Below are positions 1 through 10,292 of a stretch of 15,113 nucleotides of DNA, piece after piece. The notes below the pieces were generated by a model. That model was not told the origin of the DNA. It did no database searches and worked only from the letters and a program-made list of their open reading frames with translations. The stretch's first letter is position 1; each line of letters opens with the position of its first letter. The DNA comes from an uncultured Muribaculaceae bacterium (GTDB lineage Bacteria; Bacteroidota; Bacteroidia; Bacteroidales; Muribaculaceae), in contig CAKUKR010000059.1 of NCBI GenBank assembly GCA_934663645.1, positions 1 to 15,113 of the forward strand, read 5' to 3'. The position numbers and the translations under genes are program-made.

Positions 1-125
1 CTCCAACACATTTATGAAACATTAATATGCCCCCTCCGCCTTTGGCTGAACGTGCACTCGCCGAGACTCTCCGTATCTCCCACACCCAAGGCTGAATTAG
101 ATTTGTAGATTTTTAACGTAAAATA

Positions 126-157
126 TTTGGATTATTCGGGGGGTAGTGCTAATTTTG
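126..157 (+). promoter_or_regulatory. Orphan Bacteroidota-type promoter
   Basis: A TTTG box at 126-129 lies 20 nt upstream of TAATTTTG at 150-157, which fits the Bacteroidota -33/-7 arrangement (TTTG, 19-21 nt, TAnnTTTG). Transcription would start near 163 and run rightward into a stretch with no convincing gene. The surroundings are AT-rich. It could drive a small RNA, a very small protein or a decayed gene, or be a chance match. Confidence 0.4.
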
Positions 158-395
158 CGATGTTGTTGAGCGGAAGCTTTGGTCAGCCGCGAAATGACAG
201 ACATATTGCAGAAGGTTTTCGCCTCCTCTGGCATTGACAAATCACCACCTTGTCCAACCTAAGGCACAGAGACAGCGGGAATGTTTCTCACACCAGCCGA
301 GCGTATCGCCATGGGCGGTGCGGATGTGGCTTGCCGTGAGTTGCTCGCGTCTTCTATCCTACAGGTCAATGCTGAGACATCAGTGCCGAGGACGC

Positions 396-416
396 AAAGC
401 AGCTCGCTTTTTTTAT
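396..416 (+). terminator. Weak terminator-like hairpin
   Basis: A 5-bp stem (AAAGC 396-400 with GCTTT 406-410) around a 5-nt loop runs directly into a T tract (407-414). It could end a short transcript started at the promoter-like element near 150. The stem is short, so this is only a weak candidate. Confidence 0.22.
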
Positions 417-485
417 TTATACTGCTTAGACTATTGATAATGAGAGGTATGATTGATCAGCTGGGCTGTATGGGAAAAGTCTGAA

Positions 486-507
486 GTGTTAAAGCTGTGT
501 TAAAGCA
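486..507. repeat. Tandem repeat, 11-bp period
   Basis: GTGTTAAAGC occurs at 486-495 and again at 497-506, a period of 11 bp or about one helical turn. It lies roughly 40-60 bp upstream of the -7 box of the first operon. This placement would suit binding of a regulator on one face of the DNA, but two copies can also arise by chance. Confidence 0.45.
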
Positions 508-523
508 GAAATGTCCGCGATGT

Positions 524-557
524 GGAAGGTTATTTTCCAACCGAGGTTGTACCTTTG
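524..557 (+). promoter_or_regulatory. Promoter of the Druantia-like operon
   Basis: The -7 box is TACCTTTG (550-557), matching TAnnTTTG. No TTTG is found at the -33 position. In its place is GGAA-N7-TTCC (524-527 and 535-538), whose position relative to the -7 box is the same as in the promoter of the reverse-transcriptase operon. A second small inverted repeat, CAACC-GA-GGTTG (538-549), abuts the -7 box and could be an operator. The expected start of transcription near 564 gives a leader of about 70 nt before the ATG at 634. Confidence 0.65.
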
Positions 558-578
558 CACACGAAAGCGTTGCCACGC

Positions 579-594
579 ATCAGCGCTTGCTGAT
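579..594 (+). promoter_or_regulatory. Leader hairpin before druH-like gene
   Basis: ATCAGC (579-584) and GCTGAT (589-594) form a perfect 6-bp stem with a 4-nt loop in the untranslated leader. It ends about 40 nt before the start codon, so it could affect message stability or translation. Function is not known. Confidence 0.35.
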
Positions 595-633
595 ACAAGT
601 CATCGCCGACTATAATATTAACCATAATAACTA

Positions 634-3600
634 ATGACTATGTTTAATGAACTTCTCCAGAAACGCAATCTCACAGAGTGCCCGCTGCCTTTGTGGAAAC
701 TGAAAATCACCCAAGCTGAATATGACGAGCTGAAGCAGCTGCTCGAAGAGTTGTCGCATCGTCCGACACACAACTGTCCCAATCCGTTTATAACACATCA
801 GCGCGAGTGTGCGCTCTTTTATGCTGAGTATTGGCGTAGAGATTATCTTCAGGGAGTCCATAGCAGAGTTATGGTCTACCAGGCAATACATTCCACCCGA
901 GACACTGATTTCAGCAACGAGTTTTTTGATGCCGCGCAAAGAGGCGCAAGAATACTTGGAATTGAAACAATATCTGATAGACGTAACGCGACTCAATGGC
1001 TTGATTCGATGCTTTATCAGGGAGGTCTGCCTGTTACGAAAGTGGTGGCAGAAGGACAAGGCCGTTGGGAAAGATTTGCTAATGGACTTGTGAATCAGCG
1101 TATTGACTTCGATGACCTGGACTTGGGTCTGCTTGCGCCGCAAAGCAATTCGCTGCGTGAGTTCTGCGAATGTCTCATGCGTGGCATCAACACGGGTCAG
1201 TACACTGAAATGCCGTTCTATTGCAAAGACGAGGCTGCTCCCGAGTTTCTGTTCTTCAAAGAACTCGTGCGTAAAGAGCATCAAAGTCAGCGCAACCGTC
1301 AGCGTCAGCAGCATCCATTCGGAGTCAACTGGGAGTTCCGAATTGACCGCATAGATGGGGAAATCTGTACTGAGTACATATTCCGCGGCCCGAAAAAACT
1401 GCATGACGGCTATGTAGCAAATGGTCAACCCAATCCGAAAGTGTTCCGTGTCTATCTTGCTGTCAACGGCATGAGTGTCGCGTCTTTTGAGTATGTGAAC
1501 AATTACTGCCGCTACAATGTGGCAGCGCGTGGCAAGTATCGTGATGGCGACCAAATCACGATGTCAGTCAACGATGAGCCGTCTCCGTGTCTTTCGACTG
1601 ACCTTGACATGACCATTCCCCACATATTATTTTTGGACAATGAAACCGGTCGATACATACCTGGCAACAAAATCGGCGAGTCGGCATCTGTCCTCCTCAT
1701 ACCGAATGGGTGGAGCGTAGAGGATGACAAGGGGCTGCCGACAACGGATTGCAGCTACAGCGACACGCAGGTCCGCGTAATGGATATTCCCGCGGACTTC
1801 GCTGATGAAATCGTGGTGATAAGTGAGGTTGACGGCAGCATCACATTTGGACCCAAAAAGTCGCTGTACTGGACAGAACTGTCTGCTCCTGTGAGCGGTC
1901 TTGTTAATATCAAGGAGTGCGTATATGAAGCTGAAAGTTGTCGGTTCAAGCTGTGCTATGACACCGAGGACGGCGAGAACGGTCATATAACAAACCGCGT
2001 CGAGTATCGCGGCATGAGGGAGCGTGAATGGCATCAGACAGCTCCGTATGGCAAAATTTACGCGCGTGCCATAGACGCCAACGGTCATTTTGTCGCTCCT
2101 GTAAAACTTGTCAATATAGGGGACAGCGAAGACCTGGACGTATCAGTGTTGGCGGGGGTGAATGACGACACGTGTCGCATCATCGTAGCTTGGAAACACG
2201 GAACAGTCACTACAGCAGACGGTGAGAGCGTTTACGGCATCGACAATGTATGGGAGTTCCACAAGAATGATGCCACTCGCAACGGAATACGCTTCACGCT
2301 GACTCCTCACGGCTGTCTCCAAAATCGGTTTGACATCACGGTGAAAGCTCCCTTCCGCACCTTCGCTATCCTTGACAAAACCCATGACAAGGACGTCGAG
2401 GTCGCTTCAGGCAGCCTGGTGCCGTACAGCGACTTGGACAAGTATCAGTATCGCATAGTCGGTGTGGATGCGAGATTCTGTTTCGGAGCACATCAAGACC
2501 GCAGACTGTTGTGGCAGGATGACCTCGGACTCCGCATGGACTACTTGGATTCCGATACGGGAGAAACAGTGCGTTCGGAAAGAATCCCATACGAGGGAAG
2601 CCTGCCGATTCTGTTCGGCTCTCTTGATGAGGTAAAGAGACTGCTGGAACGTACGTCGTGCAATATGTATGACGCAAAAATTCTTGTCTCGTTCCGCTAT
2701 GACAACGGAAGACGTTTCGACTTTACAATCAAGGAAATGCCTTATCGTGTCGAGCATCGAACAGACGGCACGCTCACTATAACGGCTAATGGCGAGGCGG
2801 CAAATTACCGCGCAAATCTGAAGCTACTGAAGCTGGATGACCCCAAAATGCCTGCCGAGACTATGAACTGGCTTGGAAGTTATGATGGTTATGTCCTGCC
2901 TGAAACAGTCCGCTCATGGGGCAAGGTGCTTGTGGCAGGAAGTGACCGTGGCCGTGTCTGCCCAGCTCTGATAGACCCGGCGCGGCCCTTGAGCGATGAG
3001 GATAGAGCTGACATCCGCATGACGGCGATGGCAGAAATCTCGAATAGCCTCCAAAACGCTCGCCTCGGCGACGAGACGTGGCAGCGCATTATCGGGTGGT
3101 TTGACACTGCCCAAAAGGAGGACATACCTGCAAGCTCACTGCTTGACCTGGTGTGCGTAGGCAACAGCGCGACCGCTTTGCTCTGCCTCGCGTTCCAGCT
3201 GTACTGCGACGATGAGCGTGACAAGGTCGAACTTGCCGAGTCGCTGAAGGCGTTCAGTGATGACCTGGCGTTCAGCTGGTATTGGCTTAGATCTAATCTG
3301 GACGGCCTGTATCTGACTCTCACCCAATATATGGATGTCAACAGCAATGCAGCCAAGTCACTTTTCGTAAAGTGGGCAATGTATCAAGACAACCTTTCGC
3401 AGTATCTGATGATGCTTGGCGATGAAACTCAATACATTGCGGCAATGGCTGGGCAATGCCTCCCCTGCGTCATAGAGGAGTTCACCGGCTGGATGAAGAG
3501 CCTGTGTGTCGATTCACTCTGCGAGACATACGACGGCGCAGCCGCGAATGACTATGCCTTCCGCGAAGTGGCTGAAGGCATAGTCAACAACAACGCTGCG

Positions 3601-3882
3601 CACATACACAATGATGCTGACTTTGAGAACGTGCGACTTGAGAACCAGAATGACATCGAGACTGCCGAGGCTAGCGAGTTCTTCAACCGCTATGCTGATG
3701 ACCACCTGCCTGTAAATATAAACTGGCTGATCCAGCGTGCCAATGCGGTCAAAGCCCAATTGAACGGAGAGCTCGACCTGTTTGCGCAGACTGACGAGAT
3801 ACGCCGCAGCATCACCTACTGCGCGAAATCATACAACGAACAGTTCATACATGTATTGAACAACAAATTGAACAGACGATGA
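634..3882 (+). CDS. druH: DruH-like protein (STY4851/ECs_5259-like), Druantia type III
   Basis: This encodes a 1082-aa cytoplasmic-looking protein with no signal peptide or membrane segment. The N-terminal part (a short helical module about residues 4-40, then YAEYWRR at 63-69 followed by a segment rich in aromatic residues) resembles, from memory, the STY4851/ECs_5259 family. That family sits beside a giant DUF1998 helicase, and proteins of this size and position are called DruH in type III Druantia anti-phage systems. The molecular activity of DruH is not known, and I see no enzyme motif. The middle is beta-rich in character and the last third (about 780-1082) mainly helical. The stop overlaps the helicase start by 4 nt (ATGA), implying translational coupling and a joint function. 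Start ATG 634 is the first after an AT-rich leader; an in-frame ATG at 640 is the alternative. The family call rests on context and partial resemblance, without an alignment. Confidence 0.72.
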   Translation: MTMFNELLQKRNLTECPLPLWKLKITQAEYDELKQLLEELSHRPTHNCPNPFITHQRECALFYAEYWRRDYLQGVHSRVMVYQAIHSTRDTDFSNEFFDAAQRGARILGIETISDRRNATQWLDSMLYQGGLPVTKVVAEGQGRWERFANGLVNQRIDFDDLDLGLLAPQSNSLREFCECLMRGINTGQYTEMPFYCKDEAAPEFLFFKELVRKEHQSQRNRQRQQHPFGVNWEFRIDRIDGEICTEYIFRGPKKLHDGYVANGQPNPKVFRVYLAVNGMSVASFEYVNNYCRYNVAARGKYRDGDQITMSVNDEPSPCLSTDLDMTIPHILFLDNETGRYIPGNKIGESASVLLIPNGWSVEDDKGLPTTDCSYSDTQVRVMDIPADFADEIVVISEVDGSITFGPKKSLYWTELSAPVSGLVNIKECVYEAESCRFKLCYDTEDGENGHITNRVEYRGMREREWHQTAPYGKIYARAIDANGHFVAPVKLVNIGDSEDLDVSVLAGVNDDTCRIIVAWKHGTVTTADGESVYGIDNVWEFHKNDATRNGIRFTLTPHGCLQNRFDITVKAPFRTFAILDKTHDKDVEVASGSLVPYSDLDKYQYRIVGVDARFCFGAHQDRRLLWQDDLGLRMDYLDSDTGETVRSERIPYEGSLPILFGSLDEVKRLLERTSCNMYDAKILVSFRYDNGRRFDFTIKEMPYRVEHRTDGTLTITANGEAANYRANLKLLKLDDPKMPAETMNWLGSYDGYVLPETVRSWGKVLVAGSDRGRVCPALIDPARPLSDEDRADIRMTAMAEISNSLQNARLGDETWQRIIGWFDTAQKEDIPASSLLDLVCVGNSATALLCLAFQLYCDDERDKVELAESLKAFSDDLAFSWYWLRSNLDGLYLTLTQYMDVNSNAAKSLFVKWAMYQDNLSQYLMMLGDETQYIAAMAGQCLPCVIEEFTGWMKSLCVDSLCETYDGAAANDYAFREVAEGIVNNNAAHIHNDADFENVRLENQNDIETAEASEFFNRYADDHLPVNINWLIQRANAVKAQLNGELDLFAQTDEIRRSITYCAKSYNEQFIHVLNNKLNRR

Positions 3883-6800
3883 AGTTCGAGAACATATACA
3901 AGGAGTCCGAGGAGAAGCTGCGCCTTGCGCTGCTCTCCTTGTGGGCGCCGGGAAAACACCCGATGCGTCCCGCTATAGAACAGCTGCTCAAGGACGAGCC
4001 GTTGCTTGCCGAGCCGGTGTTCCAAAGCACTTTCCCATGGGAAGCCACGCAGGACGACGGCTGGAGAAATTGCCTTAACGCAGATGTTGTCAGCAAATTA
4101 GGGATAGGGAAGAAGTATCCTCCATATAAGCATCAGGCCGAGAGCTGGAAGGCGTTGCACGACGGCAAGAGCATTGTCGTTACCAGCGGCACGGGTTCTG
4201 GCAAGACGGAGTGCTTCATGTATCCTGTCATCAGCGACCTGTACGAGCATCAGGCTGACAACGCCGTTCAGGCGATATTCCTCTACCCGCTGAACGCCCT
4301 TATGGAAGACCAGAAGAACCGACTGAACAGCCATTGCAGAAAGGCGGAGCTTAGGTTTGCCGTGTACAACGGCAACACTCCTCAATTTAAGGAGAACGGC
4401 ACCGCCCAGGCTCTTGGCGCTGAAGTCGGCACCCGCGAGGATATACGAAACCCAAGAGAAGGGACTCGTCCGCAGATATTGCTCACCAACCCGAGTATGC
4501 TCGAGTATATATTGGTGCGAAAGGCAGACCAGCCGATGCTGCAGCAGTCGCAGGGGAAATTGCGGTGGATAGTCATCGACGAGGCTCACAGCTATTCCGG
4601 CTCGGCGGCTCTGGAACTGTCATATCAGATCAAGCGCATACTTGACGCTTTCGGCGTGAGTGCGAGTGACGTGCGTTTCGCCTGCACCAGCGCCACTATC
4701 GGCGGCGAATCCGGCGTGGAGTCGCTGAAGCAGTTCATCTCGACGCTGACAGGTCAGCCGGCGGATAATATAGAGGTGATAGGCGGCAACCGCATCATTC
4801 CGCCAGTTGACAACCAGCAGCTTGCGGCTGCTCTGAATAATAGCCCGGAAATGCCGGCAGCGGAGCGTGTTGTCGCATTGCGTGACCGCATCAACAGCGT
4901 CGCCGGCTTGGAGCTTCGCCAGATATGGGACAGCCTGTGCCCTGACAAGGAATATGACATCATCAAGGCGTTGAAGCTGCTTGACGAGCTGTGTGAACTG
5001 AAAGTAGGCGGCTCAGCGGTGCTGTCGCTGCGTGCGCACTTCTTCATGCGCACTGTCAATGGGCTGTACGCCTGTGCAAACCCCGGCTGTTCCGGCAAAT
5101 GCGCGGCTGACGGCACGCCGTCGCTGTACGGTCATCTGACCACATACAAATCGTCGGTATGTCCGCATTGCGGTGTCCCGATGGTCGAAGTGGTGCAATG
5201 CAAAGGGTGCAAGGGCTTTGTGCTGACGGGGGAAAGCAATCCGGATACCCACGAAATCAGCATGCGCGACGAGCAGTTTGCTGATGATGACTATTTCTCG
5301 CTGGCAGATGATGACGAGGGTGAGGACCAAAATGAGGGTCCGGACGCTGGCGGTCGCGCTGACGGGCCGCAGTTGGTCAATGCTACATTCTTTATCATGC
5401 CGTCGCCTACTGAGAACCAGCATGCTGTGCCGGTAAGCAACACCACCCCAGAGACACTCGACATTGTTCCCGATGGGCAGAATGGCAAGTCTCGCCTTGA
5501 AGTAAATCCGGACGGCAATGGCAAGTGGCGCGAAGTGCGAGGCGACAACGGCAGCCTTTATTGCCCCTCATGCGGCAGACTGGCGGACGGGAAACGCACC
5601 AAGATGCAGCATTTCCGCATACCTGTCAATTTCGTGAACCAAGTCATTGCTCCTGTGCTGTTAGGCGAAAGCGCACCCGAAGGGCGTGACTGGGGCAAAT
5701 ACATCGCGTTCACTGACAGCCGCCAAGGGACAGCCATCTCCGCCAAAACATTCAACATTGACGTGGAGCGCACCAACTGCCGCGAAAAGGCTGTGCGCGA
5801 ACTGGCTCAACTCCAACAGGAAGATGTGAAGGTTGAACTGGATTCTGATACTCTGGCAAATATAGAGAAAAACCTCGCTTATGTTCCAGAGGAGATGAAG
5901 GATAAAGCTCGTGAAGAGCAAAAAGCTCGAGAGTTGGATAGAAAAAGGGCGGAAGCGCGACCGCGAGTGCCTGAGTTTTCTCTGCAAAGACTGGCGGAAG
6001 CAATTTATTCGGAGTCGTTGCTGCGTCACTTGAGGGGCGAGGTTGTTGATCAGGACGAAAACGGCGGTGACAATAACGAGGGTGCGAATGCCGAAATTAG
6101 AGCTGCGTACAAGGCTGCACTGATGCGCTCGTTCATCGGTCGCCGACCTATGTATGAGCGCAATGTGGAGACAATGGGGTTGATAACCCTGGAGTACCCT
6201 GCTCTCAGAAACATCAACTTGCCTAACTCGATTAGGGACTATAACCGACAGTTCGGCAGCACATTCTCGGTTCAGAACTGGCATGACTATCTGAAGGTTG
6301 CTCTCGACTATTTCGTGAGAATTCATCATATACAGCCGCTCAAAGAAGGTGAAAAAGCATTTGTGCGTGACGGTGATCGCAGCACCCCGATTTCAGGGCC
6401 AGATGACAATCGTACAGGCGTTTCTCAATGGCCGATGGTGAAAATGAAAGATGCGGAAAATGTCAACGATGTTCAGCCGCGACTTGTCCTCCTGCTTTGT
6501 GCTGCTCTCGGTATTGACAGCACGGCTGCGCTTCAAGAGCGACGCAATTCTGTCGACAACATTCTGAGAGACGCTTGGAATGACTTGACCAATCGCACTC
6601 GTATTCTTAAGATAGTGACAAATGACAGAGGCGGGTATAATCGTAGAAACGATGGCAGATACGTCGGATGCTACTATCTCGATCTTTCAGGCACGGAAGG
6701 CAATGACACTGCTGTAATCAAGCGAACTGAGACTGCGCGTGTATGCCCCGTAACCGGCAGCCTGCTCGACACTACCGTCTGCGGATACAGCCCGGTGATG

Positions 6801-9800
6801 CCGCGCGGTGTCATCTCCAAGGAGACATTTGCCAAATACAAATGCTCCGAGGAGGTAATCAAGATGCCGATGCGTCCCCGTGACGAAAGGGATGTGCCTG
6901 GTTGGCTGGAAACAGACCCCGACGTGCAGAGACTGAAGGAGCTGGGGTTGTGGTCAGACAAATATGAAAGCACATATCTGGACAAGAGCATCTACCTTGC
7001 TGCCGAACATTCTGCGCAGCAGGGGCGCGACCACTTGCGCAGCATAACAGAGGCGTTCCGTCGCACGCCGCCAGACATCAACGTGCTGCACTGTTCCACC
7101 ACCATGGAAATGGGTGTGGACATAGGCGACATCGACGTGGTGCTGCTCGACACCATACCGCCGACGGCAGCAAACTACCTGCAGCGCGTGGGTCGTGCCG
7201 GCCGTAACGGGCAGACGAAAGCCATCGCTTTCTCGCTGTGCAACAACACCCCGGTGGGGCAGTATGCCTTTGACCACCCGATGTGGGCGTTGCAAACAGC
7301 GCAGGAAATGGCGCAGCCAAAAGACAGCAGCACTATCCGGCAGCGGCATGTCAACTCATTCCTCTTCCGCCAGTATATATGCCGCGATGAAAACGCTGAC
7401 GGCATGGATGTACAGAACACCGTAGGCGACTTCATGGCGGAGTCTTGTAACGGTTTCCTCGATTTCCTCAACAAATGCGCAACGGATGCGGATATGGAAG
7501 CTCGTTTCCATGGAGTGTTCGGCAATGATGTCCCATACACAGTAGACCCGACAATCAACGCAATGAGAGAGTTGAAGGAAAACTATGATGCGGAACACGA
7601 CGCACTGCAAAAAGCGCAGGGAGATAATTGGGCCGACGTGAACAGACGGCGGGCGATTGGTCGTCAAATCGACAAATGCGAAAATGAGAACTTGTTGAAC
7701 TACCTTTCTGAAAAACAGTTTATTCCCAACGCGAGCATGCCGACGGGCATTGTGTCGTTCAATTTTTTGACAAGAAATCAAGCTGATGATCTCAGTGGCT
7801 TGATAACTGAGCGGAATGATCTGACTGGGAAACGTCAACCTGGGCAGCAGAATAATGATGCGGTCATAATAGAAAGAAGGCTCACGGAAGTCAAGAGAAA
7901 TATTGACCGCATTAAAAGAAATTCAACTGCGACACGCGACATTCGCACTGCACTGAACGAATACGCCCCTGGCCAGACTGTTGTGGTCAGCGAGCAGAAC
8001 CATGTCTCGGCAGGAGTGGTGTTCCGTGGCACATACAACCAGGAGACAGACCGCCGCGCAATCCTACGATGCACGCACTGCGGCCATGTCGAGTACACTC
8101 GCGAGAATATGCCCGAAGGCGGTATGGTTTGCCCTAAGTGCGGAGCTCGTATGCGAGGCATGCTTGATCAAAATATGTACTTTACCGAAGCGTATGAGCC
8201 AGTGGGGTTCAGTGTTGACCAAAACCGCGACTCCAACCGCGAGGAACGGACAGAGAAGCGTTTCTACGACATCCGTCCCGTCCTGTTGAGCACCAACTGG
8301 GAGCAGGGAAACCGTGTCGATGCAGTCAATATGTGCCAGATTCTCCCCAGCCCCGACAACGGCCGCATCCTGTTCTACAACGCGGGCATTGGCCGGGGCT
8401 TCGCCCTGTGCAAGAAATGCGGCAGGGCAGAGGTCGAGACTGCTTTTGGCATAGAGCCGGGGACAATACCCCCGGCTGTTAGACCAGGCCATAAGCCGTT
8501 ATGGCATACCAGCAACAACTGCGACGCGAATAATGGCGACATAGCCCGCCATGTAGTGCTGACAGGCGAGCAGCCGACGTGCTATTCGGCACTGCGCTTC
8601 ATGACAGAGCCGGGTGGCGCCACGTATGAGAATGACGAGCAACTGGCATTTTCTCTCGGCGTAGTGCTTACACGCGCTCTGGCAAAGGTTATCGGCATTG
8701 ACGAGGGTGAGTTGGACTTCGGCGTAAAGCAGGAGCGTGAGGCCTGGGTGCTGTTCATCTATGACACCGCCAAGGGTGGGTGCGGCTATTCCACACGGCT
8801 GGCTGATGCCGACGAGAGCCAAAAGGTGTTTGACGAGGCTCGCAAAGCACTCGAGGCGAGCAGCTGCAAATGCGAGGAGGCGGAGACAGGGGGCGCTTGC
8901 ACCAAATGCCTCATAGACAGAAGCAACTATCGCTATGCTCACAAACTGTCGAAGCGCAAGGCTCTCGAATGGCTGCAACGCCAGAAAGCCGGTGTCGTGA
9001 CGATACCCGAGACGGTGCGCCGCCAAAGTCCCGAAGCGCGGGTGGAATACGAGAAAATCAAACGAATAGCCCGCACTGCTGTCAATAATGGCGTACGCGA
9101 GATGACATTCTTCGTCTCTGACGAGAATGGCGACTGCGCAATCTCGGAATGGACCAGCCGCAATTCGGAAATGGGACGGCTGTTGCATAACGCTGTCGAT
9201 AAGGGCGTTGCCGTGACCCTCAATGTGGAGTATCATCCAGAGTACCATACTGATGAGGCTGACAAGCTCCCCTTTGTGGGGCTGACGGGCCAAGACGGCA
9301 AATTCCCTGACTGCACGGTCAATTTCATCGGCGACATGGGCGACCTGAAGACGATGCTGGAGGTGAAGTATGACGACAACAGTGCGAAGCGGTATTTCAC
9401 CAGCGAGAAGGAGGTGCTGCCATTCTCCGGGAAATGGGGCGAGGACTGTACGCAGCTGTTTGTCGAGGACAATCCCGCTGTCAGTTACACGCCTGTTGAT
9501 GAACCGACGTACACGCCGCAGCCCGATGTGATAATTCGCCAAGGCTGCACACCCGCATCAGAAATCATGGTAGGGAGCTATTTCTCGGAAGCTATTTGTG
9601 GCGGAAACATCTTGCAGTCAGATGACTTGGAAAAGATTCAAGGTATTCTGTCAGGTCAGGATGTACAGATTACATTCAGCGACAAGTACGTCAACAGCGC
9701 CTTGGCATGCCTGATGTTCGTGTATCTGGTGAAGGAGATGCGAGATCTGTTCAAGTTCACCATACGTGACATAAACCTGCAGCTGGAAAGCAATGACGAC

Positions 9801-10127
9801 AAGACCTATCCGTGGGATGTCAATAAGAAAATCAGCATGAACTTCGCCACTGCGGGGGAGGCGCGTCGCTATCTTGCAGACTGCATCAAGAATGTCTTGT
9901 GTGTTGAAGCCGATGTGCTTCCCTTCAACGCTACCCACCACCGGTGGATCCGGCTGACAACCGCTCGAGGGGTTGTCGAAATCCGTCCAGACCACGGCAT
10001 CAGCGGAGGCTGGTATTCAAAGATGTCATACTTCAACCTCAACGACCTCGATGGAAGCGTGCAGGCATTCAAATCCAATACGGATGACGAGATACTGTAT
10101 TATGTAATAATCAAGCCGGCTCGATAG
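3879..10127 (+). CDS. druE: Giant DEAH helicase with DUF1998, DruE-like
   Basis: This encodes a 2082-aa superfamily 2 helicase, the expected size for DruE, the protein common to Druantia defence systems. Seen in order: a Q-like YKHQ (83-86), Walker A SGTGSGKT (103-110), Walker B DEAH (234-237), motif III SAT (271-273), and a Cys cluster beginning at C399/C404 and C428/C431. A further CPSC (562-565) and a charged, possibly coiled-coil insertion (about 640-720) follow. The second RecA lobe has [11 protein letters not shown] (1073-1083) and motif [10 protein letters not shown] (1102-1109). CxxC pairs lie at 1398/1401, 1418/1421 and 1511/1514. The DUF1998/MrfA-type region carries GGCGYS (C1635), CKC (1663-1665) and CxxC (1674/1677). 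The roughly 380 residues after it form an additional C-terminal region with a conserved-looking HHRWIRL...DHG stretch. All core helicase motifs are intact, so ATPase and DNA translocation activity is likely. DISARM instead splits helicase and DUF1998 between DrmA and DrmB, so Druantia is the better fit. Confidence 0.86.
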   Translation: MKFENIYKESEEKLRLALLSLWAPGKHPMRPAIEQLLKDEPLLAEPVFQSTFPWEATQDDGWRNCLNADVVSKLGIGKKYPPYKHQAESWKALHDGKSIVVTSGTGSGKTECFMYPVISDLYEHQADNAVQAIFLYPLNALMEDQKNRLNSHCRKAELRFAVYNGNTPQFKENGTAQALGAEVGTREDIRNPREGTRPQILLTNPSMLEYILVRKADQPMLQQSQGKLRWIVIDEAHSYSGSAALELSYQIKRILDAFGVSASDVRFACTSATIGGESGVESLKQFISTLTGQPADNIEVIGGNRIIPPVDNQQLAAALNNSPEMPAAERVVALRDRINSVAGLELRQIWDSLCPDKEYDIIKALKLLDELCELKVGGSAVLSLRAHFFMRTVNGLYACANPGCSGKCAADGTPSLYGHLTTYKSSVCPHCGVPMVEVVQCKGCKGFVLTGESNPDTHEISMRDEQFADDDYFSLADDDEGEDQNEGPDAGGRADGPQLVNATFFIMPSPTENQHAVPVSNTTPETLDIVPDGQNGKSRLEVNPDGNGKWREVRGDNGSLYCPSCGRLADGKRTKMQHFRIPVNFVNQVIAPVLLGESAPEGRDWGKYIAFTDSRQGTAISAKTFNIDVERTNCREKAVRELAQLQQEDVKVELDSDTLANIEKNLAYVPEEMKDKAREEQKARELDRKRAEARPRVPEFSLQRLAEAIYSESLLRHLRGEVVDQDENGGDNNEGANAEIRAAYKAALMRSFIGRRPMYERNVETMGLITLEYPALRNINLPNSIRDYNRQFGSTFSVQNWHDYLKVALDYFVRIHHIQPLKEGEKAFVRDGDRSTPISGPDDNRTGVSQWPMVKMKDAENVNDVQPRLVLLLCAALGIDSTAALQERRNSVDNILRDAWNDLTNRTRILKIVTNDRGGYNRRNDGRYVGCYYLDLSGTEGNDTAVIKRTETARVCPVTGSLLDTTVCGYSPVMPRGVISKETFAKYKCSEEVIKMPMRPRDERDVPGWLETDPDVQRLKELGLWSDKYESTYLDKSIYLAAEHSAQQGRDHLRSITEAFRRTPPDINVLHCSTTMEMGVDIGDIDVVLLDTIPPTAANYLQRVGRAGRNGQTKAIAFSLCNNTPVGQYAFDHPMWALQTAQEMAQPKDSSTIRQRHVNSFLFRQYICRDENADGMDVQNTVGDFMAESCNGFLDFLNKCATDADMEARFHGVFGNDVPYTVDPTINAMRELKENYDAEHDALQKAQGDNWADVNRRRAIGRQIDKCENENLLNYLSEKQFIPNASMPTGIVSFNFLTRNQADDLSGLITERNDLTGKRQPGQQNNDAVIIERRLTEVKRNIDRIKRNSTATRDIRTALNEYAPGQTVVVSEQNHVSAGVVFRGTYNQETDRRAILRCTHCGHVEYTRENMPEGGMVCPKCGARMRGMLDQNMYFTEAYEPVGFSVDQNRDSNREERTEKRFYDIRPVLLSTNWEQGNRVDAVNMCQILPSPDNGRILFYNAGIGRGFALCKKCGRAEVETAFGIEPGTIPPAVRPGHKPLWHTSNNCDANNGDIARHVVLTGEQPTCYSALRFMTEPGGATYENDEQLAFSLGVVLTRALAKVIGIDEGELDFGVKQEREAWVLFIYDTAKGGCGYSTRLADADESQKVFDEARKALEASSCKCEEAETGGACTKCLIDRSNYRYAHKLSKRKALEWLQRQKAGVVTIPETVRRQSPEARVEYEKIKRIARTAVNNGVREMTFFVSDENGDCAISEWTSRNSEMGRLLHNAVDKGVAVTLNVEYHPEYHTDEADKLPFVGLTGQDGKFPDCTVNFIGDMGDLKTMLEVKYDDNSAKRYFTSEKEVLPFSGKWGEDCTQLFVEDNPAVSYTPVDEPTYTPQPDVIIRQGCTPASEIMVGSYFSEAICGGNILQSDDLEKIQGILSGQDVQITFSDKYVNSALACLMFVYLVKEMRDLFKFTIRDINLQLESNDDKTYPWDVNKKISMNFATAGEARRYLADCIKNVLCVEADVLPFNATHHRWIRLTTARGVVEIRPDHGISGGWYSKMSYFNLNDLDGSVQAFKSNTDDEILYYVIIKPAR

Positions 10128-10144
10128 GCTTGCCCGGACTATAG

Positions 10145-10184
10145 GCATCTGCGCGGCATGAAAATGTTGCGCGGATGCTTTTTT
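10145..10184 (+). terminator. Intrinsic terminator after the Druantia-like operon
   Basis: A 15-bp stem (10145-10159 with 10164-10178, including a few G-T wobbles) closes on a GAAA tetraloop (10160-10163) and is followed at once by six T residues (10179-10184). It begins 18 nt after the helicase stop codon. This is a strong factor-independent terminator. It also shows that the ATG at 10158, inside the hairpin, is not the start of the reverse transcriptase. Confidence 0.88.
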
Positions 10185-10192
10185 CGGGTGTC

Positions 10193-10226
10193 GGAAGGCT
10201 TATTTCCGCAGAAGCATGTAACTTTG
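10193..10226 (+). promoter_or_regulatory. Promoter of the reverse-transcriptase operon
   Basis: The -7 box is TAACTTTG (10219-10226). GGAA-N7-TTCC (10193-10196 and 10204-10207) sits upstream at the same distance as in the promoter of the Druantia-like operon. Transcription should start near 10233, giving a leader of about 60 nt before ATG 10293. The region from 10193 to 10253 aligns without gaps with 524-584 at 43 of 61 positions by hand count. The promoter lies directly behind the terminator, so the operon is transcribed independently. Confidence 0.68.
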
Positions 10227-10275
10227 CACTCGGAAGCCGCGTCAGGCATCAGCACAAGCATTGGGCGTGACTTAG

Positions 10276-10285
10276 ATGCCGGCAT
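10276..10285. repeat. 10-bp palindrome before the reverse-transcriptase start
   Basis: ATGCCGGCAT is a perfect palindrome that ends 7 nt before the start codon at 10293. It might be a binding site or a small RNA structure affecting translation. It may also be chance. Confidence 0.3.
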
Positions 10286-10292
10286 ACGCAGT

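Larger units (their letters stand above)
158..520. other. Non-coding stretch, no supported gene
   Basis: I see no reliable protein gene here. Two overlapping 67-codon frames (234-437 and 281-484) and short ones (for example 193-261, 22 codons) exist. None resembles a known protein, and the later parts of the 67-codon frames are low-complexity. The first 114 bases are open in frame 1 from the left edge to TAG at 112-114, so a tail of an upstream gene cannot be excluded. A weak hairpin AAAGC/GCTTT followed by T-rich sequence lies at 396-416. No tRNA, rRNA or CRISPR repeat was seen. Confidence 0.5.

Noticed and set aside
281..484. 67-codon gene in the upstream region
   Set aside because: Only the first half looks protein-like; the rest is low-complexity and passes through the T-rich stretch. 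No homology is recognised.
631..1554. 307-codon frame on the minus strand
   Set aside because: It is antisense to the druH-like gene, whose own frame is intact and has the better promoter and operon context.
8499..9542. 347-codon frame on the minus strand
   Set aside because: It is the antisense shadow of the DUF1998 part of the helicase, resembles no protein, and has no promoter of its own.
634..10127. DISARM system
   Set aside because: The helicase and DUF1998 are in a single 2082-aa protein and no methyltransferase, phospholipase D or SNF2 gene is present. DISARM uses separate DrmA and DrmB.
10158..10292. N-terminal extension of the reverse transcriptase from ATG 10158
   Set aside because: This ATG lies inside the stem-loop of the preceding terminator and upstream of the operon's own -7 box, so the promoter would start the message downstream of it. 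ATG 10293 fits the promoter.
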